Shown here one piece after another: positions 46,112 to 57,665 of a DNA stretch of 64,000 bases; position 1 is the stretch's first letter; each line of letters starts with the position of its first letter. Location: assembly GCF_037975245.1 (NCBI RefSeq), contig NC_092576.1:8279501-8343500 (forward strand), written 5' to 3'. Source of the DNA: Apostichopus japonicus (taxonomy: Eukaryota > Echinodermata > Holothuroidea > Aspidochirotida > Stichopodidae). The translations under genes and the position numbers were made by a program. The notes below the pieces were generated by a model, which had not been told where the DNA came from, made no database searches, and worked only from the letters and a program-made list of their open reading frames with translations.

Positions 46112-48135
46112 GCCCTTGGTACGCCCTTGGTTATGGAGTTATGTCCTTCGATGCAACACTGCCATCGAGAGATACAATGTTACACACTTCGACCTGAATG
46201 CTAATTGTACCCCAAACCTAGTACCGTAACTCTTACAATGAATCTAAAAATAAATACCGCATGCGACTGGAGAATTGAGTACGTCTCCTGCGAATATCAT
46301 GTATTGGATCCAAGGGCGTATCATGGGCGTGTTGGGGATTGGCGGACGCACCCATCACTTCTTGAGATAGTTCCCATCTGCATGAAAACGCGCACCCACA
46401 ACCCTACGCCCCGCCCCTCTAATCGCTTCCCGATGAGTTACAAAACTTAATTAAATGACCTTCGCTCGTAGTACAAAGACCTTGACAAAAATCCGGCAAC
46501 ACACCACTTCATCGATAACAGATGGCCGGATTGTGTATTAGTGACGTCTAGAGGCCGTGCACTGACCTACATGGAGTGTGACCACTCCCGACTTTTCAAT
46601 TTCCCAAGATCAGGCCCCGAAAAATCCAAGAAATCACAAGAACACTGTACTGTATGGATATCTAGCAATATCTAGCGATATCTAGCGATGAAAATCCCAA
46701 GATATTCCCTAAACTGAAGGCAGATAGAGAATCGAAGCCTTCAGTGTGTAATGAACTTGAAAATGTGCGTCTTTCGAAATGAAAAGAATGTGGGGCAAAG
46801 TAGCGTAACTCATATGGGCTCGGACCGTGCTAAGCCGGTGGCCCGACCAAAAGGGAGCCCCCACTATACTGATGCACAGAAAAGGGTATACCTCTTTGGA
46901 TAGGGACGGCCCGTTTTATTGGGAAAGAAAAGCTACTGCAAGACTGAACAAGACAATTATACATATTTTCACGTGATACGGAATACGGACATCATGATCA
47001 CGGGTTCATTGGGTATTAATGTCTGTATCGAGCTAGTTGTGTTATTTATTATTATAATGAAAACAAAGTATATATAATTTAAAACCCAATTCCAGCCAAT
47101 GTTATACTGAGTACAACCTCGGGACATATGAATTTTTGAAACTGCGCTCATTTGAAAAAAGAAGGCAGGGCTTTCATATAAGTATAATAATAAAAAGTAA
47201 AAATAAAGATGCCTTCGGTGTATCTTGTAAGTAAAAAAGCACAGGAAATTAGATGGAGACAAAGTTTCAGCCGAAATTAGGCCTATGCTTAGGTTTGATT
47301 ACTGTATTTGTACATTAGTCTCCATTATGCTCCATACAGTAGTGGGGCACTTGCCCACGGCCCCCCTGGAAAATCACAACTAAAATTAAAAAGTTAAGCA
47401 TTTGACGTTTCAATGATTTCCCCCAATCAACAGTTCTCTAGAAATGTTCATTGCATAGATGTGTGTAGAATTCGGTTTCGGAAATATCTGGTATTTTATT
47501 TCCTTCAACGAAGTTATAGTAGCCGTTATAAGAGGTTTCAATATTTGTACACCAATAAATTAACTGTGTCTGAATTTTCGAAAAATCCCTGACCACCATT
47601 CTTTATCATACTTCCCTCTACTCGTGCAATTTTGACCTGACCGGTCTGTTAGGGGTTGAAGGAGGTTTTTCTATATTGGTTGTCAATAGATGAAATTTTG
47701 TGCAACATTATGGGTATGTTTTGAAGTGAATTTATTCAAGAAAATTGTAAATTTTCAAATTCTGAACAAATAATAGGCTTAAAACCTTGAAAAGTGGGGC
47801 TTACGGGTATTGTGGGCCGCGACGTAGAATCACCTACAAAAAGCAATGTTCCACAGGAGATGCGATGAGGTCAAACATAATGTGTGACTGGTGACTATCT
47901 TCAAAAAGGTTATGGATGAAAAAAAACTATTGGGAAATTCTTGGTTCTCAGTCAAAAGTGTACATCTGGTTCGTCATTTCAAGCCCGAAAAGTGGCATTT
48001 CCGGTGATCTGGGGGGGGGAGAGGGGGCTATCAAAACCAGAAATTTTCTTGTACGCTGCGCGCCAACAGATGGTGGCGCTCCGCTTAGATAGTAATTCGC
48101 GCCTCCCGGGTTAGGAAATCCTGGATACGCCCCTG
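45915..48135. mobile_element. Pair of hAT-like termini enclosing 2.2 kb
   Basis: The left end CAGGCGCGTATCCAGG and the right end CCTGGATACGCCCCTG are inverted repeats matching at 15 of 16 positions and fit hAT ends. The left junction is confirmed by comparison with 13880-13910. The expected 8-bp duplication is not found at the right end. No transposase is readable inside. A TA/TG microsatellite spans about 46050-46110, and a further hAT-like end (CCAAGGGCGTATCATGGGCG) lies at about 46309. This is either a large nested non-autonomous element or two unrelated ends. Confidence 0.5.
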
Positions 48136-48189
48136 TTGAGAAGGGAAAGCTTGGCACGAATGTATATGCAAACACTTTTCAGCCTACCT

Positions 48190-48480
48190 CTCCTGTTCTC
48201 CCTATTGGCTTCTTTATTATCTCCATCACTCGTGTGCTAATCATCTTATCATTATCTCGTTTGTGTTCACCCTGCTCATTAACCTGACTGTTTTCTGTTT
48301 GTGTATTTTTTCCCTTCTGTTACTGTCACTTGTCATTCAGCCACTAAAGAATATCCTACCTCGATCGAAACGTCAAGTCCTCTTACTTTTTCACATTCTC
48401 TTACACAGGCCCTTCAAGTGATAAGCAGTTTGTTAACAGGTTTGTCTTATTTTAAAATAAAACATGTCTAAAAAAACGGG
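48190..48480 (+). mobile_element. Penelope-like 3' end, diverged
   Basis: Same 3' UTR order as the palindromic element: CT-rich stretch, TGTTACTGTCACTTGTCATT, then a degraded ribozyme core (CTAAAGAATATCC, then GATCGAAACGTC), then AAGCAGTTTGTTAACAG. The first core box is mutated (CTAAAGA for CTGAAGA). Confidence 0.7.
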
Positions 48481-50399
48481 ATATTTGTCTCATAAGTGGA
48501 CTCAAAGGTGAGAAAAATGTTTGTTTGTTTTGTAGTTAATGTTTGGTTTCATATTTTTTATCATTTATCTATCTAATTGATAGTATCTGTATTATCCGTT
48601 CAGCCTTCATTTATCGTCTTGTAATTTTGTTTTTCAAATATATCCTTGAGTGGCAGGTGTTGACCAGTACGTCAATAAGCTGATAAGGTGGTTTGATTGT
48701 TTTTCTCTAGAATAAAATTATGGAACAGTAAGACTTGTCTTGGTGATAAATTAGCTGATGAAGCATATCGCTCTTAATAAAACTCATCATCTGGCTAGAA
48801 CGTAGAAAGATGTGTATTGATGTTTTCATAAAGAAAAGTCAACTCTGAACTCTGTACTTTCTATAAAAACAAGCATCGATGGCAATATAGCTAATTGTTA
48901 GATGAAGAGTTAGTTACGGACTCTATCGGAATCATATGAAATACAGTTAAATGATGTTTTGCACTATTACCCCCTCCCCCAAACACACACACACACATGG
49001 CAACTTACTAGAAATGCCAGTTGTTATACTTTGCAATACATTTTGAAGATAGTAACATGAATCTTCAAAGCAGTTGATGAGTAATTAATTTCCTTTCGTT
49101 GACTTTTCAGTTAAGCGAGGAACAAAGCGCCATTGTTTGTGGTTCCTTGCTACATCCTCGCATCTGTCTGTGTTGACGTCCAGACGTTTTATATCGCCCT
49201 TGCAAATATCTTCGTGGGCAGGTGGGGTAGTTAGTGCTGTCCAATGCTCAAGGGCGTAGGAACCGGGGGACTGGAAAAATATGGAGGGGCGGAAGTATCA
49301 TTCCGCCCCCCGCTTCGCAAGTCAGAAAACCCCTATTTCATTTCCAAATGAGAAAAATATCCCATTTGGAGCACCAAATTGCATCTAAGGCCAGGTGAAA
49401 ATGCGAAATTATATACAAAATGGATTGGGTGGGTTGAAGTGTGCTATATTACACCAAATTGCATCTGAGGCCACCTGGAAATGCAAAAAAAAAAAATCCA
49501 AATGGGAGGGGGACACCCCCTCCCCTCAGACCCCTCCCCCAGGCCGGTCATCAGTCTTCACCACCCCCCCCCCGCTCAAAAGTACCTTTCTACGCCACTG
49601 CCAATGCTCATCTCCCAACTAAAAATTAGAAATACAGGATCTCGTTGGGAATCTACCATCCTCCATTCTGCATACGTGACCAACCACAGCAGCCTTTGTC
49701 AGTCTGAGCAATATGTACATTGGGAGTTTTGTGGGAGTCTGGAACATTCTCTCTCCAGGTAAAGCTTATGATTCGTCGCACGCATCGTGGACTGGGTATA
49801 GAAACTATTCCCCTTGTTGTCTTGTATGTTCTACATTGCCTAAGATTCACTACTGTATTGGAGAGTACTGATTATTTAGGCGTTATAAACTGCCATATTG
49901 GTCTTGATTGCAATTAATTTTGAATTTCTCTCTAGAATTCTGCGTAGTATTCATATTTATGAATTAGCCTACAAAGTCTGCTTAGTTCAGTAAATATATC
50001 GACTGAAAGGGATTTAAAGGTAATATGTAAATGATTTAGCCATTATTTTTAATTTAATGGACAAAGGCCCTTTTCTCGGTGCAAGCACGTCTTCTTTTAT
50101 TCTTCCATCGAACTAAAGATTAACAAGTGCTTTCATGGTTTAACATGGTTTCATTTGTTCATGTAAATATTGAAGACGAGATCTTTCTGAACTAGCACAT
50201 ACATTGAGAAATACCAAAGGGCTATACAAATCTTCGGAGATCTGAAAACAGAATATATAACCAATTCAAGGCACTGCAAGGAGCCAGATACTTTTAAAGA
50301 TCCAAGGCACTGTTAGGACAGATGTGACCGCGCCATCTGCCAAATAACCCTATTGCTGTTAAGATCAGTTGCGGAAGCGAAACATATCAAGTTTTCATA
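48481..50399 (-). repeat. Inter-unit spacer block before F (LINE family 1)
   Basis: Matches 57670-59270. It contains the minus-strand LINE C-terminus (about 49040-49890), split by the hAT-like MITE. No host gene. Confidence 0.7.
49249..49600. mobile_element. hAT-like MITE, copy 2
   Basis: A 352-bp copy of the 1824-2178 element (CAAGGGCGTAGGAACC ... CTACGCCACTG). The direct repeat CCAATGCT flanks it at 49241-49248 and 49601-49608. Paralogous spacers at 58440-58447 and about 28110 show the uninterrupted LINE sequence, so this insertion is nested in a LINE and came after the block duplicated. Confidence 0.85.
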
Positions 50400-51174
50400 T
50401 TTGCTGTTGTAACATGGGATCTGTATATAAAGCAAAATAATCCATTTTTGTCGCTATGAAATATTTTATTGACCATTTACATACGAAAAAACTGTGATAC
50501 ATTGCGACTTCAGGAAAATAACAGCAAAAAAAGATCGTCATTATCTCGTCATTTAATGACCCTAGGGTTACCTGCATACGATACCCAGTCACCGTGCATT
50601 ATTCATAACACTGCAATAGTCGTTCATTATAAGAATGAAGATTACTTTGTAGATTGTCGTGCACAGTTACAGTTTAACATAGTAGAGACATGCGCAGAAG
50701 AGTAAACATTGGAAATAAAACATTGGTTGTACGATATAAAGTATACGTCGTGTATAATTACATGAACCACAATACTTGCAGTAGGAAGTTAAAGAAAGAC
50801 GTTTAACAATACAAACAAACCGGATGGATAAACTACAAATATTATTTCATTCATAAAGAAACTTGTTCACATATAATTAATTTGACATTGCAACGCTATT
50901 CACTTCTCAAATCGTGTCATACTTTAATTTAATATGAACTTCAAGTGGGTTTCAATTAGTTTTTTTTTAAATCCACAGATATCAAAGACAGTTCATTTAC
51001 TTTGCTTCATATGTAACCCGAGGAGATAAACATGTTAGGTGGAGTGACATGTTCTTCTACATAATGCATAAATCTAACATTATTTGACTTATTTAGACTT
51101 ATTTGATAATTATCGTATGTAGTAGCGCTGATGCCCTTTTGTGAGAAATTCAACTGGGAAATGAAAAGGAAGTT
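50400..51174 (-). repeat. 3' flank of LRR unit F, distal part
   Basis: Matches 28919-29447 and 59270-60047. Ends with the left target duplication, here with one substitution (TGAAAAGGAAGTT, 51162-51174). Confidence 0.7.
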
Positions 51175-51719
51175 CTTCTTCTTCAGCCGTTGTCGACCCA
51201 CTGCTGGATGAAGGCCTCAGCATGATATCTCCAATTCTCTCTCTCCCTTGCATGTGTGTACCAATTGGTTTCATTCCAGAATGTCTGTATTTCATCTCTC
51301 CATCTCTTTCTTTGCCTGCCTCTGTTCCTTTTCCCGTCAAGCGGTGTCCATACAGTGGTTAGCGTGCTCCATCTTCCATCTCCCCTTCTAGTGACATGGC
51401 CGGCCCATGTCCATTTACGATGTTTGATTACTTCCATTATATCCTGTACCTTTGTCTGTTCCCTTATCCACTTATTGGTTTTGTGATCTTTGTATGTTAT
51501 GTTAAGCGTACTCCTCTCCATGTTATGTTGTGCGGCTGCTAACTTTCTTCCTTTTTAATTGTTAGTGTCCATGTTTCTGATGCATATGTCATTGATGGGA
51601 GAATGCATTGGTCAAACACTTTCCTTTTTAAGCATAATGGTAGATTGCCCTTCATGATGTGACTGTATCTGCCAAATGCTTGCCACCCTGATTTGATTCT
51701 CCTACTTATTTCATTATCT
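51175..51719 (-). mobile_element. LINE insertion in unit F (family 4)
   Basis: Same 545-bp insert as in D. The C-terminal protein is readable from 51521 down to a stop at 51183, and a frameshift near 51550 (AACTTTCTTCCTTTTTAATT) breaks the upstream part. Right duplication TGAAGAGGAAGTT at 51720-51732. Confidence 0.85.
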
Positions 51720-51732
51720 TGAAGAGGAAGTT

Positions 51733-51973
51733 AAATTATGATAATTTGACTTATTCCTCAACGATAATTTCTAATTGAACGAATACAAATAGTGAGAAAT
51801 ACTCAACAGAACCATTATTTTCTGAAATGAAGTTTCTTTCAAGGAGTAAACTATATGCAAATTGTGAAAGGCTCAAGAAAATAGTCCTCTTGTTATCACT
51901 AGCTTTATTTCATTGGTGAAACCTGGGTAGATTAGGTAAAATTGTTGACGAATAACTTTTTATACTTTTGCAG
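51733..51973 (-). repeat. 3' flank of LRR unit F, proximal part
   Basis: Poly(A) signal AATAAA at 51904-51909 (minus strand). Otherwise as in D and G. Confidence 0.7.
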
Positions 51974-53499
51974 TTACGTTGGTACGTCTTCACTTATCGA
52001 CACACAAACTTTTCGTACTAACCTTAAAAGTATTGGAAATAGAAACAATGTGATAATAAATAAACGAAAACTATCACCAGACCGTTTATATCATGATCAA
52101 CTACTGTAGTACCGCCGCTCACTGTAACAGATACAATATGAGCCAATGTTGTTTTCTCGTGATCTGTTTCGCATCTATTCAGATTTACTGAGCTAATCTT
52201 TTGATTATTGTATTCATTGGGTGTCGCACAACTAGGATAAAGTATCTCGTCAGTATAGGACATTAGTAAATAGTCTCTTAAATGAATTGCATAGCAATCG
52301 CACTTTATAGGATTATCTAAAAGGTTCAATGTTGTATATCCATGCAAGTTGTTTAAAGTGTCAACGTCAAGAAATTCGATTTGGTTTCCAGCCAAATCGA
52401 GGAACCCAAGATTGGGATTGTTAGAAAAGAGGTTTCGATTGATCGACTCTATCTTATTATATTCAAGTGAAAGACCACTTAACTTTATATTTTGATTAAA
52501 AAGGTCTGGATCAGCAAGGTTTTTAATAAGGTTGCCAGACAAGTTAATTTCTTCAACGTTAGGGAAATATGAAAAGAATGGTGAAGAAATATTTTCTATG
52601 GAATTATTGTTTAGTCCAAGTGAAACCACTGATGAAGAGTTGTTATTAAACCAATTAATTGGCAAATTCGAAATATTATTATGGCCGAGAATGACAGCAC
52701 GCAGTGACGTGAATCTGTAGAAATATGCTGAATTTGAGTTAACCAAGTAATTATTTGCTAATCGTAGATATTTAAGAGATGCATGGTAAACATATGTGCC
52801 AGTAAAGAACACTAATTCGTTGTCATCTAAATCAAGTGATTCCAAATTTTGCAGATACTGAAGTATATTAAGGGAAAACATTGATATCTTGTTATTGGAT
52901 AAGTTCAAAGTTTTCAGCCAACTAAATCCACGTAGTGTATCGTCTTTAACAACCACCAATCGGTTATGCGATAAATTCAGGCTTTCTACAGAAGTTAAAT
53001 TTGGAAAAACATTACCAATATCAACGATACCGTTGTTACTTAAATATAAGTTTTCCAAACTCATCACGCCTTGGAAAATTCTTGTAGGCAGTGTTTCGAT
53101 ATTGTTATGATATATGTAAATATTCTTCAATTTCGTCAAATTTCGAAAATATGTCGAATTAATATTATCAAGCAATAGCTTACCATTGTTAATAAAGGAT
53201 AACTCTCTTAAGTTACTCAGACCGGCTAGAAACCGCCAGTCACCATTTTGAATGAATGTTGAATTACTATTGGCTATGATCAAATCCGTCAACTTATGAG
53301 AGAGTTCCTTTTCAAACTGGTCGGAACTATTTGACATAAGTTTGCTGCAAACTAGAGTATGATATAACGGACAACAGTTGGACGGGGTAGGATTCTCGCA
53401 TTCATCATATACATGCCAATATAAACCACAAGTATGAGAACACATTTTTAAAACTAGAAATGTCAATATCGCGAGAATAAAGTATTGAGACATTGTCAT
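51974..53499 (-). CDS. LRR receptor copy F with frameshifted C-terminus
   Basis: Signal peptide, N-cap, 13 LRRs, LRRCT and stalk are intact. A 1-bp deletion (one C of AAACC, near 52064) shifts frame inside the membrane helix. The frame then ends at 52024 after 491 codons, while the ancestral stop is at 51974. The new end after NGLVIVF is VYLLSHCFYFQYF: still hydrophobic, with no basic stop-transfer or EDVPT tail. F could therefore still be membrane-anchored, or be mis-sorted. It starts at ATGACAATG (53499 or 53493). The N-cap resembles the E type (SHTCGLYWHVYDEC, LTDLIIANS) but LRR1-LRR7 resemble C/D/G, so it is a subfamily mosaic. Exposed LRR residues include A244, S291 and N295. It may be a young pseudogene or a tail-less variant. 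Confidence 0.8.
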
Positions 53500-53728
53500 G
53501 GAATTATAAAACCTTATTGACCTTTTTGTGGCAAAAAGACTGCCGAGTAACGAAATGAGTCAATATCGTGCGGGTGTATGGATAAAAACTACTATAACGA
53601 ACACTTTGAGTGATATGATCGTGAGCAGGAAGATACCAGTCTTTGTAGGAACCTTACTTAAATTATGTGATCGTTTCTTATAGAACTTTCATACCCGTTC
53701 CTTAACGTATTCCGCGCGCGTGACGTCG
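53500..53728 (-). promoter_or_regulatory. Candidate promoter of LRR-F
   Basis: AP-1 heptamer TGAGTCA at 53556-53562 and CRE-like TGACGTCG at 53721-53728, preceded by CGCGCGCG. Confidence 0.4.
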
Positions 53729-54905
53729 TTTCTGTTATAATTCATTTATGACGGATATTACAATTATTGTTTGATACAAGTTTGATACATTTCTTCTGCT
53801 TTCCAAGTTACCTTTAATTTGCGGATATACAATGCAGAGCTGTTAGGAATGAACATGTCCTCTCTGGATCGCTGTGAAGGTATTCACCCAATGAAACCAA
53901 CATTTGGTAATGTAGTGATATTTAACCTTATAGAATCAACATGGATCAAATCCAACAGTTCCTTGGAGAATTATGATAACATATATTTTAATACACAAAC
54001 TCCAAATGTGTTGAAAATCGATGGCTATCAAAAGTCGAAAATAGGAAGAGCAGTCCTCCCCAAAAAGGTGTATTCATCTGGAGGTGAGGTGTAAACATCA
54101 CCCGTATACACAGAACAAATATTCTTGTTAGCACAACAGAGAGATGAATAAATTAGCGTCGATACACCAGGACATTGTAATACATTTTGTAATACATATT
54201 TCCTCCACAAAATTGTCTTTCCAAAAATGTCTTAGTTGCATGAAAAATCAATGAGGTTACTTGTCCATAGAATAAATCTCTTTAAGGCAATCATATGCAG
54301 TTGTAATAGTCGCATCGATACACCAGAACTGAGTTAGTATTAACGTTTATATACCAGGACAGTTAAGCAAAGACACTGAAATTATGTTTTCCAGCACAAA
54401 TTCCTCTTTGTAATTTTTCCGTCAGTTCCATGAAAGAATATATTAGCTACATTCAAGAATAGTGAAAACATTTACTTTGACACAACAAGGTTGAGATGGA
54501 AATAGCTGCGTTGATACAATAACATGTCCAGGACTAAAGTTCACGTTGATCCATCAGAATGGTGCATAACACATCAAAATATTAGTATGTTGGATGTCGT
54601 AAAAATATTCACTTAAATCCTCCTTCTAGTTATGATAAACAAAAAAGTAACACTGGTAAGTTCATGCTTCATTCTCATAAATAATTCAAATAACATGTCC
54701 AGGACTAAAGTTCACGTTGATCCATCAGAATGGTGCATAACACATCAAAATATTAGTATGTTGGATGTCGTAAAAATATTCACTTAAATCCTCCTTCTAG
54801 TTATGATAAACAAAAAAGTAACACTGGTAAGTTCATGCTTCATTCTCTCCTGGTATTAAAGTAAAAAAAAAGAAGGTTTAAGAATAATCAGGAGACAGCC
54901 GCAAA
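53729..54905 (-). repeat. 5' flank of LRR unit F with internal duplication
   Basis: As in C, D and G, except that 54520-54676 is repeated at 54691-54847 (157 bp, apparently identical) with a 14-bp spacer ATAAATAATTCAAA. The duplication is unique to F. Confidence 0.8.
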
Positions 54906-55690
54906 ATCTTTCAACAATCTTACCTAGAGAGAAAACAACTGTTAGAAAACAGCTATGTTAAAGTTAGAGCGCCTTACTTTCTGATCCTATCAGAATCTTC
55001 TTCAGTGGCAAACTGAGACGCAATCAAACACATCAAGTGACACATATGCACAGACATTTCAATTTTGACATAAAAGTAATGAATAATAATAATACCAAAT
55101 TAATATGCCACTCTTATCAGTCAAGACGTGTTCAATCGCGCTTACAACGACAACAAATTACGAACGAGACAGATAAATGAATGAATAAATAAATAAATGA
55201 AGGATTAAAGCATGACCTCTATCTACCGAATAACACAAGAAGTGCACGGGCGTGCTTAAACCAAAATATAAATAAAGATAGTTGAAAAGAGAAATTAGTT
55301 GATAGGTAACTTACAGAAGTATTCATCGTAATTATTAAAGAGAATTTTTTTTAGACGTTTCTTAATAGAATCATAGGTTGGAATGACTCGGAGTTCTAGT
55401 GGTATGGTGTTCCATAATCGAGGCCACATTTTCACAAGTGAGCAATCAGTGAACTTGGTTTAAGTTTTTGGTTTGAGTGCAATGGCTATGGAGGTAGGGG
55501 AAACTAATTATATCATTGATTAATAAATAGGCGCATTGTCATGTAGACATTTATAGACCATCAGTATCAATTTTAATAAGATTATCTCAAGCACTCCCTA
55601 TACAATAGTCCGTGTACCTGAGACTGTGGTAAGTACCATTATGTTGATCGGGGTAATGTAAGTGGGTGTTAAACAAGAGCCCAAGGGCAC
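54906..55690 (-). mobile_element. Decayed Penelope end plus LINE C-terminus, unit F
   Basis: Penelope-like minus-strand core at about 54985-55005. LINE family 3 C-terminus (LVKMWPRLWNTIPLELR region) at 55300-55610. Confidence 0.65.
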
Positions 55691-55693
55691 TAT

Positions 55694-56627
55694 GGTTCCT
55701 TGCTTGTAAGGAATATTTACAAGGGAACAGCACTGTCCTAAAATCGCTCTGTGGTCTGATGAACACACACAATATTATTGCCCAAAATATCACAAATCAA
55801 CCGTTGGTCCTGTTGAGAACCTGTTGACGACCAAGTGACTGATATGAGCAAGAGTTGGCTTTTTTTTTTACAGAACTTACAGAATCATCCTAACTGTACT
55901 TATTAAGAATTTTAACAAAACCAAACGAACTTCGATCTCTAATAACTTCGCACACAAAGGTTGCAGAGGAGTCAACTTATGGACAATTTAGATCGGAATA
56001 TGTATTATAAAAAAAAAAAACTTAACCTCTCATAACTTCGCACACGAAGGTCGCACAGGGGTCAACCATGGGCAATTTTGATCGGAAGGTACCTTTGAGA
56101 TCCGATTATGGCCACGAAAATTTAAATAACCAAAGAAACTAATAAAGGTCACCGGAGGTCAACCTGAGGTCAAAGGTCACCTAGATGCGGGTCGACTGTT
56201 GGATTACAATAGCGTAACTCCCAACCTTGACGGACATTTTGTTTCAAGTTATTACAAAAATTATAGTTTTTGACCCCTTATTGACCTTTGTTGACCTTGG
56301 ATCACATGACCCTTATGTTTTGAAACGATCCCTTACCCCATTCATAACTACTCCCAAAATATCAACCATGTCGGAACCCTGTCAATAGGAGTTATTGCTG
56401 TTTTCAATATTATGGTTTTGGCGTCTAACTGACCTTTGGTGACCTTCACATGCACCAAAAAAAAATAGGGCACACGTTCTCACTATGGCGGATCTATATA
56501 CCAAGTTTGAGTTATGTTCAACTTTACCCTTGTTGAGTTACAATGTACCCAAACAAGTGTCGCACACGCACACATAGACGCACACGCCAACCTGACTACA
56601 TAGGTTCCTTTGCTAAAGCAAGGAACC
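55694..56627. mobile_element. GGTTCC-ended repetitive element, complete
   Basis: Left end GGTTCCTTGCTTGTAAGGAA; right end GGTTCCTTTGCT followed by AAAGCAAGGAACC, itself a palindrome. Length 934 bp, non-coding. It contains nuclear-receptor-like half-sites including AGGTCA-A-AGGTCA at 56167-56179, and a CA-rich stretch near the right end. Unit D lacks it; unit C has the left three-quarters. Confidence 0.6.
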
Positions 56628-56639
56628 AATAAAAACCAA

Positions 56640-57335
56640 TTTGGAAATGTATCTATCACGAAAATAAATGTTTGCACTTCAGATGACGTATAAGGAATAA
56701 ACTTATTTGTTATTTCTCCTGAAATACAATTCTCATTCGACTACTCAAAATGTATATTATATGCCATCCTTATTCATTAGGAATATAACCCCTGTGACGC
56801 GGTACAAGTACGAAGGTTCTAATATTTTTCACTAATGTTTCTAGAATGACTGGCAGTATTCCAAATGTTCCAATATTCCAAATTGAAAAGTAAAGTAAGT
56901 CATTGACTATGAAGCCAAAATCTTACCACTGATATACTAGAAGACTGAAAAACAAAACAAAGAATGTAAAACTTTAAACTTTTATCTGGCTTTATTTTAT
57001 TGTCTATAGTATTCCATGAGGGAATGATATAAACAAAAAATCTACATTTACTTCAACGGTATCAGGACAAAGAATAGAGCCAGCCATGAGAACAAAACAA
57101 ACCATTCTCTAAAAGACATATCATATGTAATTGTTTAAAACAAATGAAAGTATAGCGAAATCGCGTGGCATTCAAGAACCTAACGATGCATGTAGATTCA
57201 ACAATTTATTGTAAGCAACTAGATTGACGTTGTTCTTATGTTAATCATCTTTAGATGCAGCTCTTACCTGTGTCCATTTCAAACTTTTCATCATAACCAT
57301 TAACTACAGCAACCTTTTATTTGTTTGAAAATACC
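56640..57335. repeat. Shared distal spacer, F and D
   Basis: Matches 33831-34590. No gene. Confidence 0.6.
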
Positions 57336-57385
57336 TTTTCCAAACTAAAAATTTCAATGTTGCAATGATAAAGTATTGAGACATT
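57336..57385 (-). pseudogene. LRR signal-peptide relic
   Basis: About 50 bp, CCAAACTAAAAATTTCAATG through AAAGTATTGAGACATTG, matching the first codons of the LRR genes on the minus strand (ATG at 57382-57384). It is fused directly to a Penelope 3' end, and a partial echo of the ATG-proximal string follows (57390-57407). Confidence 0.65.
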
Positions 57386-57407
57386 GATTAAAATATTGAG
57401 ATATTGT

Positions 57408-57665
57408 TCTTTTCTTCTCTCCATCCCTCCTCTACTGATCCTCTTACCTTTTCTCTTTGTGTTCCTTCTGCTTATTAACCTGTCTGTATTTTGTTTGTGT
57501 ATTTGTCCCTTCTGTTACTGTAACTTGTCATTTAGCCACGAAAGAAGATCCTACTTCAATTGAAACGTCAAGTCCTCTTACTTTTTCACATTCTCTTACA
57601 CAGGCCCTTCAGTGGATAAGCAGTTTGCTAACAGTTTTGTCTTATTTTAAAATAAAACATGTCTA
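57408..57665 (+). mobile_element. Penelope-like 3' end, diverged
   Basis: Same order as 48190-48480: CT-rich segment, TGTTACTGTAACTTGTCATT, decayed ribozyme core (CGAAAGAAGATCC, then TTGAAACGTC), then AAGCAGTTTGCTAACAG. The CTGAAGA box is mutated to CGAAAGA. Confidence 0.7.
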
